Below, piece by piece: positions 1 through 8,562 of a stretch of 64,000 nucleotides of DNA (position 1 is its first letter; each line of letters starts with the position of its first letter). A model generated the notes under the pieces. That model ran no database searches. It was not told where the DNA came from and was given only the letters and a program-made list of their open reading frames with translations. The DNA is taken from assembly GCA_913061505.1 (NCBI GenBank), contig CAJXSO010000007.1, positions 1 through 64,000 on the forward strand, read 5' to 3'. Made by a program: the position numbers and the translations under genes. This DNA is from an uncultured Lutimaribacter sp. (GTDB lineage Bacteria; Pseudomonadota; Alphaproteobacteria; Rhodobacterales; Rhodobacteraceae).

Positions 1-1
1 G

Positions 2-91
2 TGGCGGAGGAGGTGGGATTCGAACCCACGGAACGCTCTCACGTTCAACGGTTTTCAAGACCGCCGCAATCGACCACTCTGCCACTCCTCC
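2..91 (-). tRNA. tRNA-Ser (anticodon UGA)
   Basis: Read on the minus strand, the 90-base gene begins GGAGGAG and ends CTCCTCC-G-CCA, a perfect 7-bp acceptor stem with an encoded CCA tail. The T-arm holds GGTTCGAAT-type sequence (seen as gggattcgaaccc on the + strand). The anticodon loop is CTTGAAA, giving UGA, which reads UCA/UCN serine codons. The length of about 90 with a long variable arm is typical of tRNA-Ser. Confidence 0.96.
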
Positions 92-106
92 GGCTGGGTC
101 TTTGGT

Positions 107-135
107 GTAATGTTGGGAAACGCGCCGTAGATCAA
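107..135 (-). promoter_or_regulatory. Possible sigma-70 type promoter of tRNA-Ser
   Basis: On the minus strand TTGATC (130-135) and CATTAC (107-112) are separated by 17 bases and end about 15 bases before the tRNA 5' end. Spacing is ideal, but the -10 hexamer matches the consensus only weakly, so this is a tentative call. Confidence 0.35.
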
Positions 136-288
136 GGGGATTTTTGCCGATGCCTCAGGCTTTCACTTTTCATAGCGCGGCGTTGCGGCTAAGGTATGGG
201 GGCTGGCGCCTGTTTGGCGCTGGCGCAGGAAAAGACCGGAAAACCGGCGAAAACGCGCATTTTGCGTTCCTAGGGCAAAGGGCAAGAC

Positions 289-1143
289 ATGAGTTTTTTG
301 GTAACGGGCACAGGCCCGCGTTTGCGTATCATCCGTATGTCTTTGGGTGGGCTGCTGCTGATGGGCTGCGCCGCTTGCCAGCCGATGACAGAGTTGTCGC
401 TGTTTCAGCCCAAAAAAGAAGAAAGCGCGCCTGCGCAAACCGGCGCAGTCAAACTGGTCGAGCGTGATGTAGAGGCGCCCGATGTCTTTCAGATCACCGA
501 ACCGGGCCTATGGGACGGGCGGCCATCGCTGGGGGGTGTTTGGGTGGCCCATCCAGATGTGAAAGACCCCGAGCGCGTGATCATCCGCAACACGCAAAAC
601 GGCAGTTTCGTGATCGGCGCCCTATTCCGGCGTGAACGCAACAGCCCCGGCCCCGCGGTGCAGGTGTCATCTGATGCGGCCGCAACATTGGGCATGTTGG
701 CAGGCCAGCCGCAAACGCTGAACATCACCGCGCTGCGCCGCGAAGAGGTGCCCGACCCGGCCGCCACCGCCCCGCTGGCAAACCCACCCGCAGTGGGCGA
801 AACCACTTTGGGCCCTGTCGCCGGTGCTGCCGCCGCCATAGACGCAGCCGAGGCCAGCGCCGCCACCCCGCCCCAGCCCCAGCCCGCAGCGCGGCCCAAG
901 CCAAGCGGTTTGGAAAAGCCCTATCTGCAGATTGGCATTTTCAGCGTCGAGCAAAACGCACGCAACACCGCGCAGGCCATGCGCACCGCCGGCATGGTGC
1001 CGATCGTCAAGGCGCAAAGCAGCGGTGGCAAACCGTTTTGGCGGGTCTTGGTGGGCCCCGCGACAACCGCGGGGGAACGCGCCACATTGCTGCGCACGAT
1101 CAAGGACATCGGCTTTACCGACGCCTATCCAGTCACCAATTAG
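289..1143 (+). CDS. SPOR-domain lipoprotein
   Basis: 284 aa. After a basic N-terminus (RLRIIR) comes a short hydrophobic segment with the lipobox L-M-G-C, near residues 23-26, so an exported lipoprotein is likely. The middle is Pro/Ala-rich and low in complexity. The last 75 residues, from YLQIGIFS to the end, read as a SPOR domain, which in known proteins binds denuded glycan strands at the septum. The start has AAAGGG a few bases upstream. It precedes a D-Ala-D-Ala carboxypeptidase by 21 bases, which fits a cell-wall role. The precise function is unknown; an RlpA-like catalytic domain is not seen. Confidence 0.8.
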   Translation: MSFLVTGTGPRLRIIRMSLGGLLLMGCAACQPMTELSLFQPKKEESAPAQTGAVKLVERDVEAPDVFQITEPGLWDGRPSLGGVWVAHPDVKDPERVIIRNTQNGSFVIGALFRRERNSPGPAVQVSSDAAATLGMLAGQPQTLNITALRREEVPDPAATAPLANPPAVGETTLGPVAGAAAAIDAAEASAATPPQPQPAARPKPSGLEKPYLQIGIFSVEQNARNTAQAMRTAGMVPIVKAQSSGGKPFWRVLVGPATTAGERATLLRTIKDIGFTDAYPVTN

Positions 1144-1164
1144 ACCGACGCAAAGGAGCAGAAG

Positions 1165-2334
1165 ATGAGTGCATATGCCAAACGTATCGCGGCGCTGATG
1201 CTGGTGCTGGGCCTTTGGGCGCAGCCTGCCGCAGCCTTTGATACCCGCGCCACTGCGGCCTATGTGATCGATCTGCAAACCGGCACTGTGATGCTGGACA
1301 AAAACGCCAAACGCCCCATGCCGCCGGCCTCGATGTCGAAGCTGATGACGCTTTACATGACATTCGAGGCCCTGCGCGACGGGCGGCTGCGCATGAACGA
1401 AGAGCTGCCCGTATCGAGCCACGCCATGAGCTATGGCGGATCAACGATGTTCTTGGACACAACAGACCGGGTAAAAGTGTCGGATCTGGTGCGGGGCATT
1501 ATCGTGCTGTCGGGCAATGATGCCTGCGCGGTATTGGCCGAAACCCTATCGCCCGATGGCACCGAAGATGGGTTTGCCCGCCAAATGACCCTGCGCGCGC
1601 AGCAGCTTGGCATGACAAATTCGGTCTTTCGCAACGCCAGCGGCTGGCCCGCCCCCGGCCATGTGATGAGCATGCAGGACCTGGCCATTTTGGGCCAGCG
1701 CCTGATCGAAGATTTTCCAGAATACTACCCGATGTTTTCGGAAACCCGGTTCGAATTTGATGGCCGCGCGCCCCAAAACGTGACCAACCGCAACCCCTTG
1801 CTGGGCCTTGGGATTGGTGCCGATGGGCTGAAAACCGGCCACACCCAAGAGGCGGGCTATGGTTTGGTGGGCTCGGCCCGCCAAGGCGACCGGCGCATTG
1901 TGTTTGTGATCACGGGCCTCGCCACCGCGCAGGCCCGGGCCGAGGAAAGCCAGGCCATTGTGAATTGGGCCTTTCGCCAATTCGCCCAGCGCAAACTGGC
2001 AAGCCAGGGCCAGTTGATCACCACCGCCCCCGTATGGATGGGCGCCGAGCCGCGCGTAGGGTTGGTGCCCAAGGCCGATTTTAACGCGCTGCTGCCGGTT
2101 GTGGCTGGCAACCAGATCGAGGCCGAGGTGCAATTCAACGCGCCATTCCCGGCGCCGATTGAAAAAGGCGCGGAATTGGGGCAACTGGTTGTCAATGTCG
2201 AGGGGCTGCCCGAGATGCGCGTGCCATTGGTTGCAGATCGCAGCGTGGCGCGCGGCGGGTTTGTATCGCGGGTGGTAACGGCGTCGACAGTGTTGCTGCG
2301 GCGCCTGGAACAGGGGCCAGAGGACGCATTTTGA
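1165..2334 (+). CDS. dacA: D-alanyl-D-alanine carboxypeptidase (PBP5/6 type, S11)
   Basis: 389 aa with a cleavable signal peptide (LMLVLGLWAQPAAA, residues 11-24). All three penicillin-binding motifs are present: SMSK (Ser56, Lys59), SGN (116-118) and KTG (223-225). The C-terminal part, about residues 285-375, matches the usual PBP5 C-terminal beta domain. The enzyme trims the terminal D-Ala of peptidoglycan pentapeptides in the periplasm. The end ARRLEQGPEDAF is not a clear amphipathic membrane anchor. The gene overlaps tmk by 4 bases (TTGA), so the two are probably co-translated. Confidence 0.93.
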   Translation: MSAYAKRIAALMLVLGLWAQPAAAFDTRATAAYVIDLQTGTVMLDKNAKRPMPPASMSKLMTLYMTFEALRDGRLRMNEELPVSSHAMSYGGSTMFLDTTDRVKVSDLVRGIIVLSGNDACAVLAETLSPDGTEDGFARQMTLRAQQLGMTNSVFRNASGWPAPGHVMSMQDLAILGQRLIEDFPEYYPMFSETRFEFDGRAPQNVTNRNPLLGLGIGADGLKTGHTQEAGYGLVGSARQGDRRIVFVITGLATAQARAEESQAIVNWAFRQFAQRKLASQGQLITTAPVWMGAEPRVGLVPKADFNALLPVVAGNQIEAEVQFNAPFPAPIEKGAELGQLVVNVEGLPEMRVPLVADRSVARGGFVSRVVTASTVLLRRLEQGPEDAF

Positions 2335-2969
2335 CGACAACGCCGCCAAACGCTGGGCTGTTCATCAGCTTCGAGGGGATCGACGGCTCGGGGAAATCTA
2401 CCCAAGCGCGGTTACTGGCCCAAACCCTGCGCATGCAGGGCTTTGACGTGGTGCTCACGCGCGAGCCGGGCGGCAGCCCTGGCGCCGAAGAAATCCGCGC
2501 CCTGGTGCTGGAAGGCCCACCCGATCGTTGGTCGGCCGAGACAGAATTGCTGCTCTTTACTGCAGCGCGGCGCGATCATTTAGAACGCACCATACGCCCG
2601 GCACTGGCGGCAGGGAAAATCGTGGTTTGCGATCGTTTCGCCGATAGCACGCGCATGTATCAAGGGCTGCGCAGCGCCGGGCTGCGTGCCAAGGTGGATG
2701 AATTGCACAGGCTGATGATCGGGCAAGAGCCCGACCTGACGGTTTTGGTAGACATGGACCCCGATACCGGGTTGGCGCGGGCCTTGGCGCGGCAGGGGCA
2801 CGAAGAACGCTTCGAAGCTTTTGGCGCAGATTTGCAGCAGGCCATGCGCGCAGGCTTTCTGGATTTGGCCAAAGAGCAGCCCGACCGCTTTGTCGTGGTC
2901 AACGGGGCGGGCAGCATCGAGGATGTGGCGCAAGCCATCTGTGCCGCGGTCACGCCGCATCTGCCATGA
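2331..2969 (+). CDS. tmk: Thymidylate kinase
   Basis: 212 aa, the family's normal length. The P-loop GIDGSGKS lies at residues 16-23, the DRF motif at 101-103 and the TREPGG motif near 43-48. It phosphorylates dTMP to dTDP in the cytosol for dTTP synthesis. Translation starts at a TTG whose last two bases, with the next A, form the stop of dacA. The stop overlaps holB in ATGA. A tmk-holB pairing is common across bacteria and supports both calls. Confidence 0.96.
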   Translation: MTTTPPNAGLFISFEGIDGSGKSTQARLLAQTLRMQGFDVVLTREPGGSPGAEEIRALVLEGPPDRWSAETELLLFTAARRDHLERTIRPALAAGKIVVCDRFADSTRMYQGLRSAGLRAKVDELHRLMIGQEPDLTVLVDMDPDTGLARALARQGHEERFEAFGADLQQAMRAGFLDLAKEQPDRFVVVNGAGSIEDVAQAICAAVTPHLP

Positions 2970-4090
2970 GCAGCGCCGATCAGCCCCAGCCCGACCAGAT
3001 CGAGGGCGCCCCCCACCCCCGCGAAACCCGGCAGTTGCTTGGCCAAAACGCGGCACAGGGCGCATTTCTAGATGCGTTCCGCAGCGGCAGGTTGCATCAT
3101 GGCTGGCTGATCACCGGGCCAAAGGGCGTGGGCAAGGCCACCTTGGCATGGCAGATCGCCCGCTTTCTGCTGGCCACCCCCCCGGCCCAAGATGATGGGC
3201 TATTTGGCGCGCCCCCTCCACCAGACAGCCTGGATATCAGCCCAGACCACCCGGTTGCGCGGCGGATTTTGGCCCAATCCGAGCCGGGCTTGTTTCACAT
3301 CACCCGCAGTTACAATGACAAAACCAAAAAGCTGCGCGATCAGATCGTGGCAGACGATGTGCGCCGGCTGAACGGGTTTTTGCAAATGTCTGCCGCCGAT
3401 GGCGGGCGGCGGGTGGTGATTATCGACAGCGCCGATGAAATGAACACGCAGGCCGCCAATGCCTTGTTGAAAATGCTCGAAGAGCCGCCCGCGCGCACCA
3501 CGTTGCTGCTGATCAGCCACCAGCCCTCGCGGCTATTGCCCACTATCCGCTCGCGCTGTCGGGAATTGCGCCTGCATACTCTGCCCCCCCAGGTCATGGC
3601 GCAGGCCCTGGATCAGGCCCAGATCACAGCCCCCACAGACCCCGGCGCACTGGCCGCGCTGGCTGCGCTGGCCGCAGGTTCTGTGGGCGAGGCGATACGA
3701 TTGATCAATCTCGACGGTCTGGCCATTTATGCAGAACTGGTGGCCCTTTACGATGGCCTGCCCCGCCTTGACCGGGCCCGCGCGGTGCAATTTGCCAATG
3801 CCGCAGCCGGCGCCAGCGCAGCACGCCAAGATTTGCTGTTTCATTTAAACGATTTGTTTCTGGCGCGGCTGGCACGCTGCGGCGCCTTGGGCCAGCCCCC
3901 CAGCCCCGCCGCCACCGATACCGAGGCACGGCTGATGGCCCGTTTGGCGCCCAATGCACAAAAAGCCCGCGCATGGGCGGAATTGGCACAGCAGATCAAC
4001 GCCCGCATCACCCATGGCCGGGCGGTGAACCTTGACCCTGCCTCGCTGGTCCTAGATACGGTCTTCAGAATTCAAAAGACCGCCACCTAA
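2966..4090 (+). CDS. holB: DNA polymerase III subunit delta'
   Basis: 374 aa. N-terminal AAA+ domain with GPKGVGKAT (residues 51-59), a Walker-B/sensor-like stretch VVIIDSADEMN and the clamp-loader segment NALLKMLEEPP, followed by the sensor region SRCREL. The SRC motif shared by delta' and gamma subunits is visible. It is a clamp-loader component that helps load the beta sliding clamp. The start overlaps the tmk stop (ATGA) and the gene is followed by tatD after 22 bases, the usual tmk-holB-tatD order. Confidence 0.94.
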   Translation: MSSADQPQPDQIEGAPHPRETRQLLGQNAAQGAFLDAFRSGRLHHGWLITGPKGVGKATLAWQIARFLLATPPAQDDGLFGAPPPPDSLDISPDHPVARRILAQSEPGLFHITRSYNDKTKKLRDQIVADDVRRLNGFLQMSAADGGRRVVIIDSADEMNTQAANALLKMLEEPPARTTLLLISHQPSRLLPTIRSRCRELRLHTLPPQVMAQALDQAQITAPTDPGALAALAALAAGSVGEAIRLINLDGLAIYAELVALYDGLPRLDRARAVQFANAAAGASAARQDLLFHLNDLFLARLARCGALGQPPSPAATDTEARLMARLAPNAQKARAWAELAQQINARITHGRAVNLDPASLVLDTVFRIQKTAT

Positions 4091-4112
4091 GCCCAAGCAA
4101 AGGCCGCAGCCG

Positions 4113-4919
4113 ATGACCCAAGCCCCCACCATCACAGACAGCCATTGCCATTTGGATTTCCCCGATTTCGCCGATGAATTGCCACAGGTCGTGGCGCGGG
4201 CGGTGCAGGCGGGCGTGGCGCGGATGGTGACGATTTGCACCAAGCTGCGCAACGAGCCGCAGGTGCGCGCCATCGCCGAGGCCCACGCCCCGGTTTTCTA
4301 TGCCGCAGGCACCCACCCGATGAGCGCCGCAGACGAGCCGCTGGCCCAGGTAGACCAGCTGGTGGCCTTGTCACAGCACCCCAAATTTGTGGGCATTGGG
4401 GAAACCGGGCTTGATTATCACTACACTGCCGACAGCGCCGAGGTGCAGAAAACCTCGCTGAATGTGCATATTCGCGCCGCCCAAGAAACCGGGCTGCCGC
4501 TGATCATCCATTCCCGCGCCGCCGATGACGACATGGCCCAGCTGCTGCGCCAAGGCCATAAAGAGGCGCCATTTTCCTGCGTGATGCATTGCTATTCCTC
4601 GGGGCCCGAACTGGCGCGCGCGGCGCTGGATCTGGGGTTTTACCTATCGATGTCGGGCATTGCCACCTTTCCCAAATCCACCGAGGTGCGCGATATTTTT
4701 GCCGCCGCCCCGCCCGAGCGCGTGCTGGTGGAAACCGATGCCCCCTATCTGGCGCCCAAGCCCTATCGTGGCAAACGCAACGAACCGGCCTATAGCGTGC
4801 ACACCGCGCAGCTGGCCGCGGAACTTTACGGTATGGATTTCGCCGCTTTCGCGGCCCAAACTGAGCAGAATTTCAACCGCCTGTTTGCCAAAGCCGCTGC
4901 ATGGAAGGCCGCTGCATGA
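4113..4919 (+). CDS. TatD family metal-dependent hydrolase (YcfH type)
   Basis: 268 aa. Metal ligands recognisable: H11 and H13 in DSHCHLDF, the glutamate of GIGETGLDYHY, a histidine in IIHSRAA, another in VMHCYSS, and the aspartate of VETDAPYLAP. These are the TatD/YcfH signatures; family members are 3'-5' exonucleases or phosphoesterases acting in the cytosol. The exact substrate is not settled. The stop is interlocked with the start of the next gene in ATGA. Confidence 0.93.
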   Translation: MTQAPTITDSHCHLDFPDFADELPQVVARAVQAGVARMVTICTKLRNEPQVRAIAEAHAPVFYAAGTHPMSAADEPLAQVDQLVALSQHPKFVGIGETGLDYHYTADSAEVQKTSLNVHIRAAQETGLPLIIHSRAADDDMAQLLRQGHKEAPFSCVMHCYSSGPELARAALDLGFYLSMSGIATFPKSTEVRDIFAAAPPERVLVETDAPYLAPKPYRGKRNEPAYSVHTAQLAAELYGMDFAAFAAQTEQNFNRLFAKAAAWKAAA

Positions 4920-5716
4920 TGCCAGAGCTGCGTTTCACAATTTTGGGCTGCGGCTCGTCCGGTGGGGTGCCACGGCTGGGCGGGCATTGGGGCGACTGTG
5001 ACCCTAATAACCCCAAAAACCAGCGCCGGCGCTGCTCGATGCTGGTTGAGCGCATCACAGATGCGGGCACCACCCGGGTGCTGATTGACACCACACCAGA
5101 CCTGCGCAGCCAATTGCTGGATGCCAATGTAGGCACGCTGGACGGCGTGGTTTGGACCCATTCGCACGCCGATCACGTGCATGGCATCGACGATCTGCGC
5201 ATGATCGTGTTCAACATGCGACAGCGCCTGCATGTCTGGGCCGATGGCGATACGCAAAACGATCTGTTTTCGCGGTTTGGCTACGCCTTTATCCAACCCG
5301 AAGACAGCCCCTATCCGCCGATTTTGAACATGCACACCATTGCTGGTGATGTCTGTATTTCCGGCGCCGGGGGCGATATCACGCTGACCCCGTTCAAAGT
5401 GAACCATGGCTCGATCGATGCGCTGGGCTTTCGCGTGGGCGATCTGGCCTATCTGCCCGATGTGGCCAAGATCTACGATGCGGCATGGCCCGTGCTGCAG
5501 GGGCTGGATTGCTGGATTGTCGATGCGCTGCGCCGCACACCGCACCCCACCCATTCGCATCTGGCACAAACCCTGGACTGGATCGCACAGGTAGCCCCGC
5601 GACGGGCGGTGCTGACCAATATGCATATCGATCTTGATTACGACACGCTCGAGGCGGAAACACCCGCCCATATCACGCCCGCCTATGACGGCATGACCAT
5701 AAGCTACCCCCTCTGA
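4916..5716 (+). CDS. MBL-fold metallohydrolase (PhnP/RNase Z-like)
   Basis: 266 aa from the chosen start. The metal motif HSHADH lies at residues 82-87, preceded by GCGSSGGVPR, typical of the PhnP/Lactonase_B_2 group. Further ligands are in VNHGSID and DALRRTPHPTHSH. I chose the ATG at 4916, which overlaps the tatD stop in ATGA. An in-frame ATG at 4901 would only add five residues lying inside tatD. It is probably a cytosolic phosphodiesterase; the substrate cannot be told from sequence. TatD plus this MBL protein is a common alphaproteobacterial pair. Confidence 0.88.
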   Translation: MMPELRFTILGCGSSGGVPRLGGHWGDCDPNNPKNQRRRCSMLVERITDAGTTRVLIDTTPDLRSQLLDANVGTLDGVVWTHSHADHVHGIDDLRMIVFNMRQRLHVWADGDTQNDLFSRFGYAFIQPEDSPYPPILNMHTIAGDVCISGAGGDITLTPFKVNHGSIDALGFRVGDLAYLPDVAKIYDAAWPVLQGLDCWIVDALRRTPHPTHSHLAQTLDWIAQVAPRRAVLTNMHIDLDYDTLEAETPAHITPAYDGMTISYPL

Positions 5717-6645
5717 TGCAGGCGCTGATTGATGTCATCTTGCCGGTCTTTGTGTTGATCGGCTTTGGCTATTGGGCGGTTTGGCGCAAGTATTTTCCCG
5801 AAAGCGGCGTTGATGGGCTGATGCGCTATACCCAGCATTTCGCCATGCCGTGCCTGCTGTTTAGCGCTATTGCCAATATGGATCTGGGCGATGCGTTCAA
5901 CTGGCCATTGCTGGTGTCGTTTTACACCGGCGCCGCCTGCGGGTTTATGGCGGGGCTGTTTGGGGCGCGGTTTGTGTTTGGCCGCGACTGGGAGGAAAGC
6001 GTGGCCATCGGCTTTTGCTGCCTGTTTTCCAACTCGCTTATGCTGGGCCTGCCCCTGACCGAACGCGCCTATGGCCCCGAGGCCCTAAGCGGCAATTACG
6101 CCATTGTCGCCGTGCATTCGCCCTTTTGCTATGGGCTGGGCATTACGGTGATGGAAATTGTGCGCGCCAGGGGCAGCTCGGTGGCCGCCCTGCCTGGCAA
6201 GGTGCTAAAAGCGATGTTTCGCAACGCGCTGGTCATTGGCATTACCCTGGGTTTCATCGTGAATTTCAGCGGCCTGCCCCTGCCCACCCCCATGACCGGG
6301 GCACTTGATTTGATCGTGCGCTCGGCCCTGCCTGCGGCCTTGTTCGGGATGGGCGGGGTGTTGGTGCAATACCGCCCCGAGGGCGATTTAAAGGTCATCG
6401 GCTTTGTGTGCGCGGTGGCGCTGGTGCTGCACCCGGCCATTACCTACGGGCTGTCGCGGGTGCTGGATTTGGGCACCGCGGGCATGCGATCGGCGATTTT
6501 AACCGCATCGATGGCGCCGGGGATCAACACCTATGTTTTTGCCTCGATGTATGGCAAGGCGCGGCGGGTTGCGGCCAGCTCGGTTTTGTTTGCAACATCG
6601 CTGTCGATCATCACCATTTGGATGTGGCTGCACGTCTTGCCCTAG
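5716..6645 (+). CDS. AEC family transporter (auxin efflux carrier-like permease)
   Basis: 309 aa, nearly all hydrophobic, with about ten predicted membrane segments in two halves separated by a basic stretch near residue 160 (VRARGSSVAALPGKVLKAMFRN). Length and topology fit the AEC family, which exports or imports organic anions in bacteria. The start overlaps the previous stop (TGATG), so it is translationally coupled to the MBL gene. The substrate is unknown. Confidence 0.85.
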   Translation: MQALIDVILPVFVLIGFGYWAVWRKYFPESGVDGLMRYTQHFAMPCLLFSAIANMDLGDAFNWPLLVSFYTGAACGFMAGLFGARFVFGRDWEESVAIGFCCLFSNSLMLGLPLTERAYGPEALSGNYAIVAVHSPFCYGLGITVMEIVRARGSSVAALPGKVLKAMFRNALVIGITLGFIVNFSGLPLPTPMTGALDLIVRSALPAALFGMGGVLVQYRPEGDLKVIGFVCAVALVLHPAITYGLSRVLDLGTAGMRSAILTASMAPGINTYVFASMYGKARRVAASSVLFATSLSIITIWMWLHVLP

Positions 6646-6750
6646 GGCGGGCGAAACCTTGCCAACACAGCCACGGCAGCTGTGGCGCATGGCCAAGCGA
6701 TCCCATATATTGGCCATGATGCATCACCACACCAAGCCAGATCTGTTCCC

Positions 6751-8562
6751 ATGATGCCCCAGCATTGGGCCCTGCGCCGCTGCCTGGCGCTTTGCATTGC
6801 CTTGTTGGCGCTGGCCCAGCCGCAAGTGGCGCAGGCGCTCGAGCGGGTCGAGCTGCGCATAAGCGGCGCAGATGCCCCAGCCCTGCGCCCGGGGCTTGAG
6901 GCCGCAGCACAGCTTGCGCGCGCGCAGGCCGATGGGGTCAGCACCCCCCAAGACGTGCTGTCGCTGGCCTTGCAAGACTATTCAAACCTGCTGGATGCGC
7001 TTTATGCCCAGGCGCGCTATGGCGCGACTGTCTCGATCCAGATCGATGGGGCCGAGGCTGCGCTGATCGATCCTTTTGCCACGCCCCGCACCATCAAGGA
7101 TGTAATCATCGCGGTGCAGCCGGGCCCTGCCTTTCGGGTTGGCACCGCCGATATTGGCCCCCTGCCCCCCGGCACCCCCATGCCCGCTGCCTTTCGCCCC
7201 GGCGCACCGGCCGGTGCGGCCAGTTTGCAGCAAGCCATCGCAGATATTCGCGCCGCTTGGCGGCAAGCGGGCTTTGCCAAGGCCCGTGTCAGCGCCCAGC
7301 GCATCACCGCAAACCATGCGACAGCGCAATTGGCCCTGATGGTGCGTTTCGATAGCGGCCCGCCCGTGCGCCTGGGCACAATCACCCCCGATGCAGAAAG
7401 CGCTGTCAGCGCCCGGCGTGTGCTTAAAATTTCTGGCCTTTACCAAAACGAGGCCTTTTCCCCCCAAGCGCTGGACAAAGCCGCAAGCCGGCTGCGCCGC
7501 AGTGGCGCGTTTCAGTCTGTGCGCCTGATTGAGGCCGAAGATCTCAGCGCTGGCAACCGCCTTGATGTTGCGATCGATCTGGTCGATCAAAAACCCCGCC
7601 GCTTTGGCCTGGGGGCCGAGCTGAGCAGCATGGAGGGCCTGCAGCTGGGCGGGTTTTGGATGCATCGCAACCTCTTTGGTGGCGCCGAAAGGCTGCGGAT
7701 CGAGGGCGAGGTATCGGGCATCGGCGGGCAAAGCGGCGGCACCGATGCCAAGCTGCATACGCGCTACGACCGGCCAGCCAGCTTTGGGCCAGATACGCAT
7801 TTGTGGATCACCGGCGATCTTGCCCGGCTGAATGAGCCAGATTTCAGCAGCGACAGCGCCGAACTGGCCATCGGCATGCAACGGGTGATCACCGACAACC
7901 GCACCGCCGAAATAGGGCTGGCCCTATCCACACAGCGCAGCCGCGATGTGTTTGGGCGGCGTAATTTCAGCTTGGCAGCCCTACCCATGTCTATGACATG
8001 GGAGTTTCGCAACACCCTGCTGTCGCCCAGCGCGGGCAGCTATTTATCGGCCACGCTGGAACCTTATGCCAAGCTGGGCACCCCCGGGCATGGCCTGCGG
8101 GCCGGGCTGGATGCACGCCGATACTGGGCCCTGGGCCGGGCGGGCACCGTCTTTGCCGGGCGGGCGCAATTGGGCACGGTGATGGGCGAGGACCTGGCCG
8201 ATATACCACCAAACTTTTTATATTTCTCAGGTGGCGGCGGCACCGTGCGCGGGCACCCCTACCAATCGCTTGGGGTGGCGCAGGGCAGTTTGGGCCAAAG
8301 CGGGGGGCGCAGTTTTATGGCAACATCGCTGGAACTGCGCCAACCCTTGCACGGCAATTTCAGCATGGTGGGTTTTTGGGATGCAGGCTTTGTCGGCGCG
8401 GGCGAATGGGGCGCGGGCGGCGGGCAATGGCACGCCGGCGCCGGGCTGGGGCTGCGCTATGACACCACGCTTGGGCCCATTCGGCTAGATCTGGCAGGCC
8501 CGGTCAGCGGCTCTACAGGTGATGGGCTGCAGTTTTACATTGGCATCGGGCAGGCATTTTGA
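6751..8562 (+). CDS. tamA: TamA-like Omp85 outer-membrane assembly protein
   Basis: 603 aa. I chose the ATG at 6751 because it opens a clear signal peptide (LCIALLALAQPQVAQA, cleavage near residue 29). An in-frame ATG at 6682 would bury it. After about 260 residues of POTRA-type sequence comes a C-terminal beta-barrel with the Omp85 loop-6 motif GTVRGHPY and a terminal segment ending in Phe. With TamB it forms the translocation and assembly module that inserts certain outer-membrane proteins. It overlaps tamB by 4 bases (ATGA). A weak ribosome-binding site leaves the start slightly uncertain. Confidence 0.9.
   Translation: MMPQHWALRRCLALCIALLALAQPQVAQALERVELRISGADAPALRPGLEAAAQLARAQADGVSTPQDVLSLALQDYSNLLDALYAQARYGATVSIQIDGAEAALIDPFATPRTIKDVIIAVQPGPAFRVGTADIGPLPPGTPMPAAFRPGAPAGAASLQQAIADIRAAWRQAGFAKARVSAQRITANHATAQLALMVRFDSGPPVRLGTITPDAESAVSARRVLKISGLYQNEAFSPQALDKAASRLRRSGAFQSVRLIEAEDLSAGNRLDVAIDLVDQKPRRFGLGAELSSMEGLQLGGFWMHRNLFGGAERLRIEGEVSGIGGQSGGTDAKLHTRYDRPASFGPDTHLWITGDLARLNEPDFSSDSAELAIGMQRVITDNRTAEIGLALSTQRSRDVFGRRNFSLAALPMSMTWEFRNTLLSPSAGSYLSATLEPYAKLGTPGHGLRAGLDARRYWALGRAGTVFAGRAQLGTVMGEDLADIPPNFLYFSGGGGTVRGHPYQSLGVAQGSLGQSGGRSFMATSLELRQPLHGNFSMVGFWDAGFVGAGEWGAGGGQWHAGAGLGLRYDTTLGPIRLDLAGPVSGSTGDGLQFYIGIGQAF

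Noticed and set aside
4901-4915. Earlier start for the MBL hydrolase
   Set aside because: The ATG at 4916 forms the usual ATGA overlap with tatD and the extra five residues are not part of the family.
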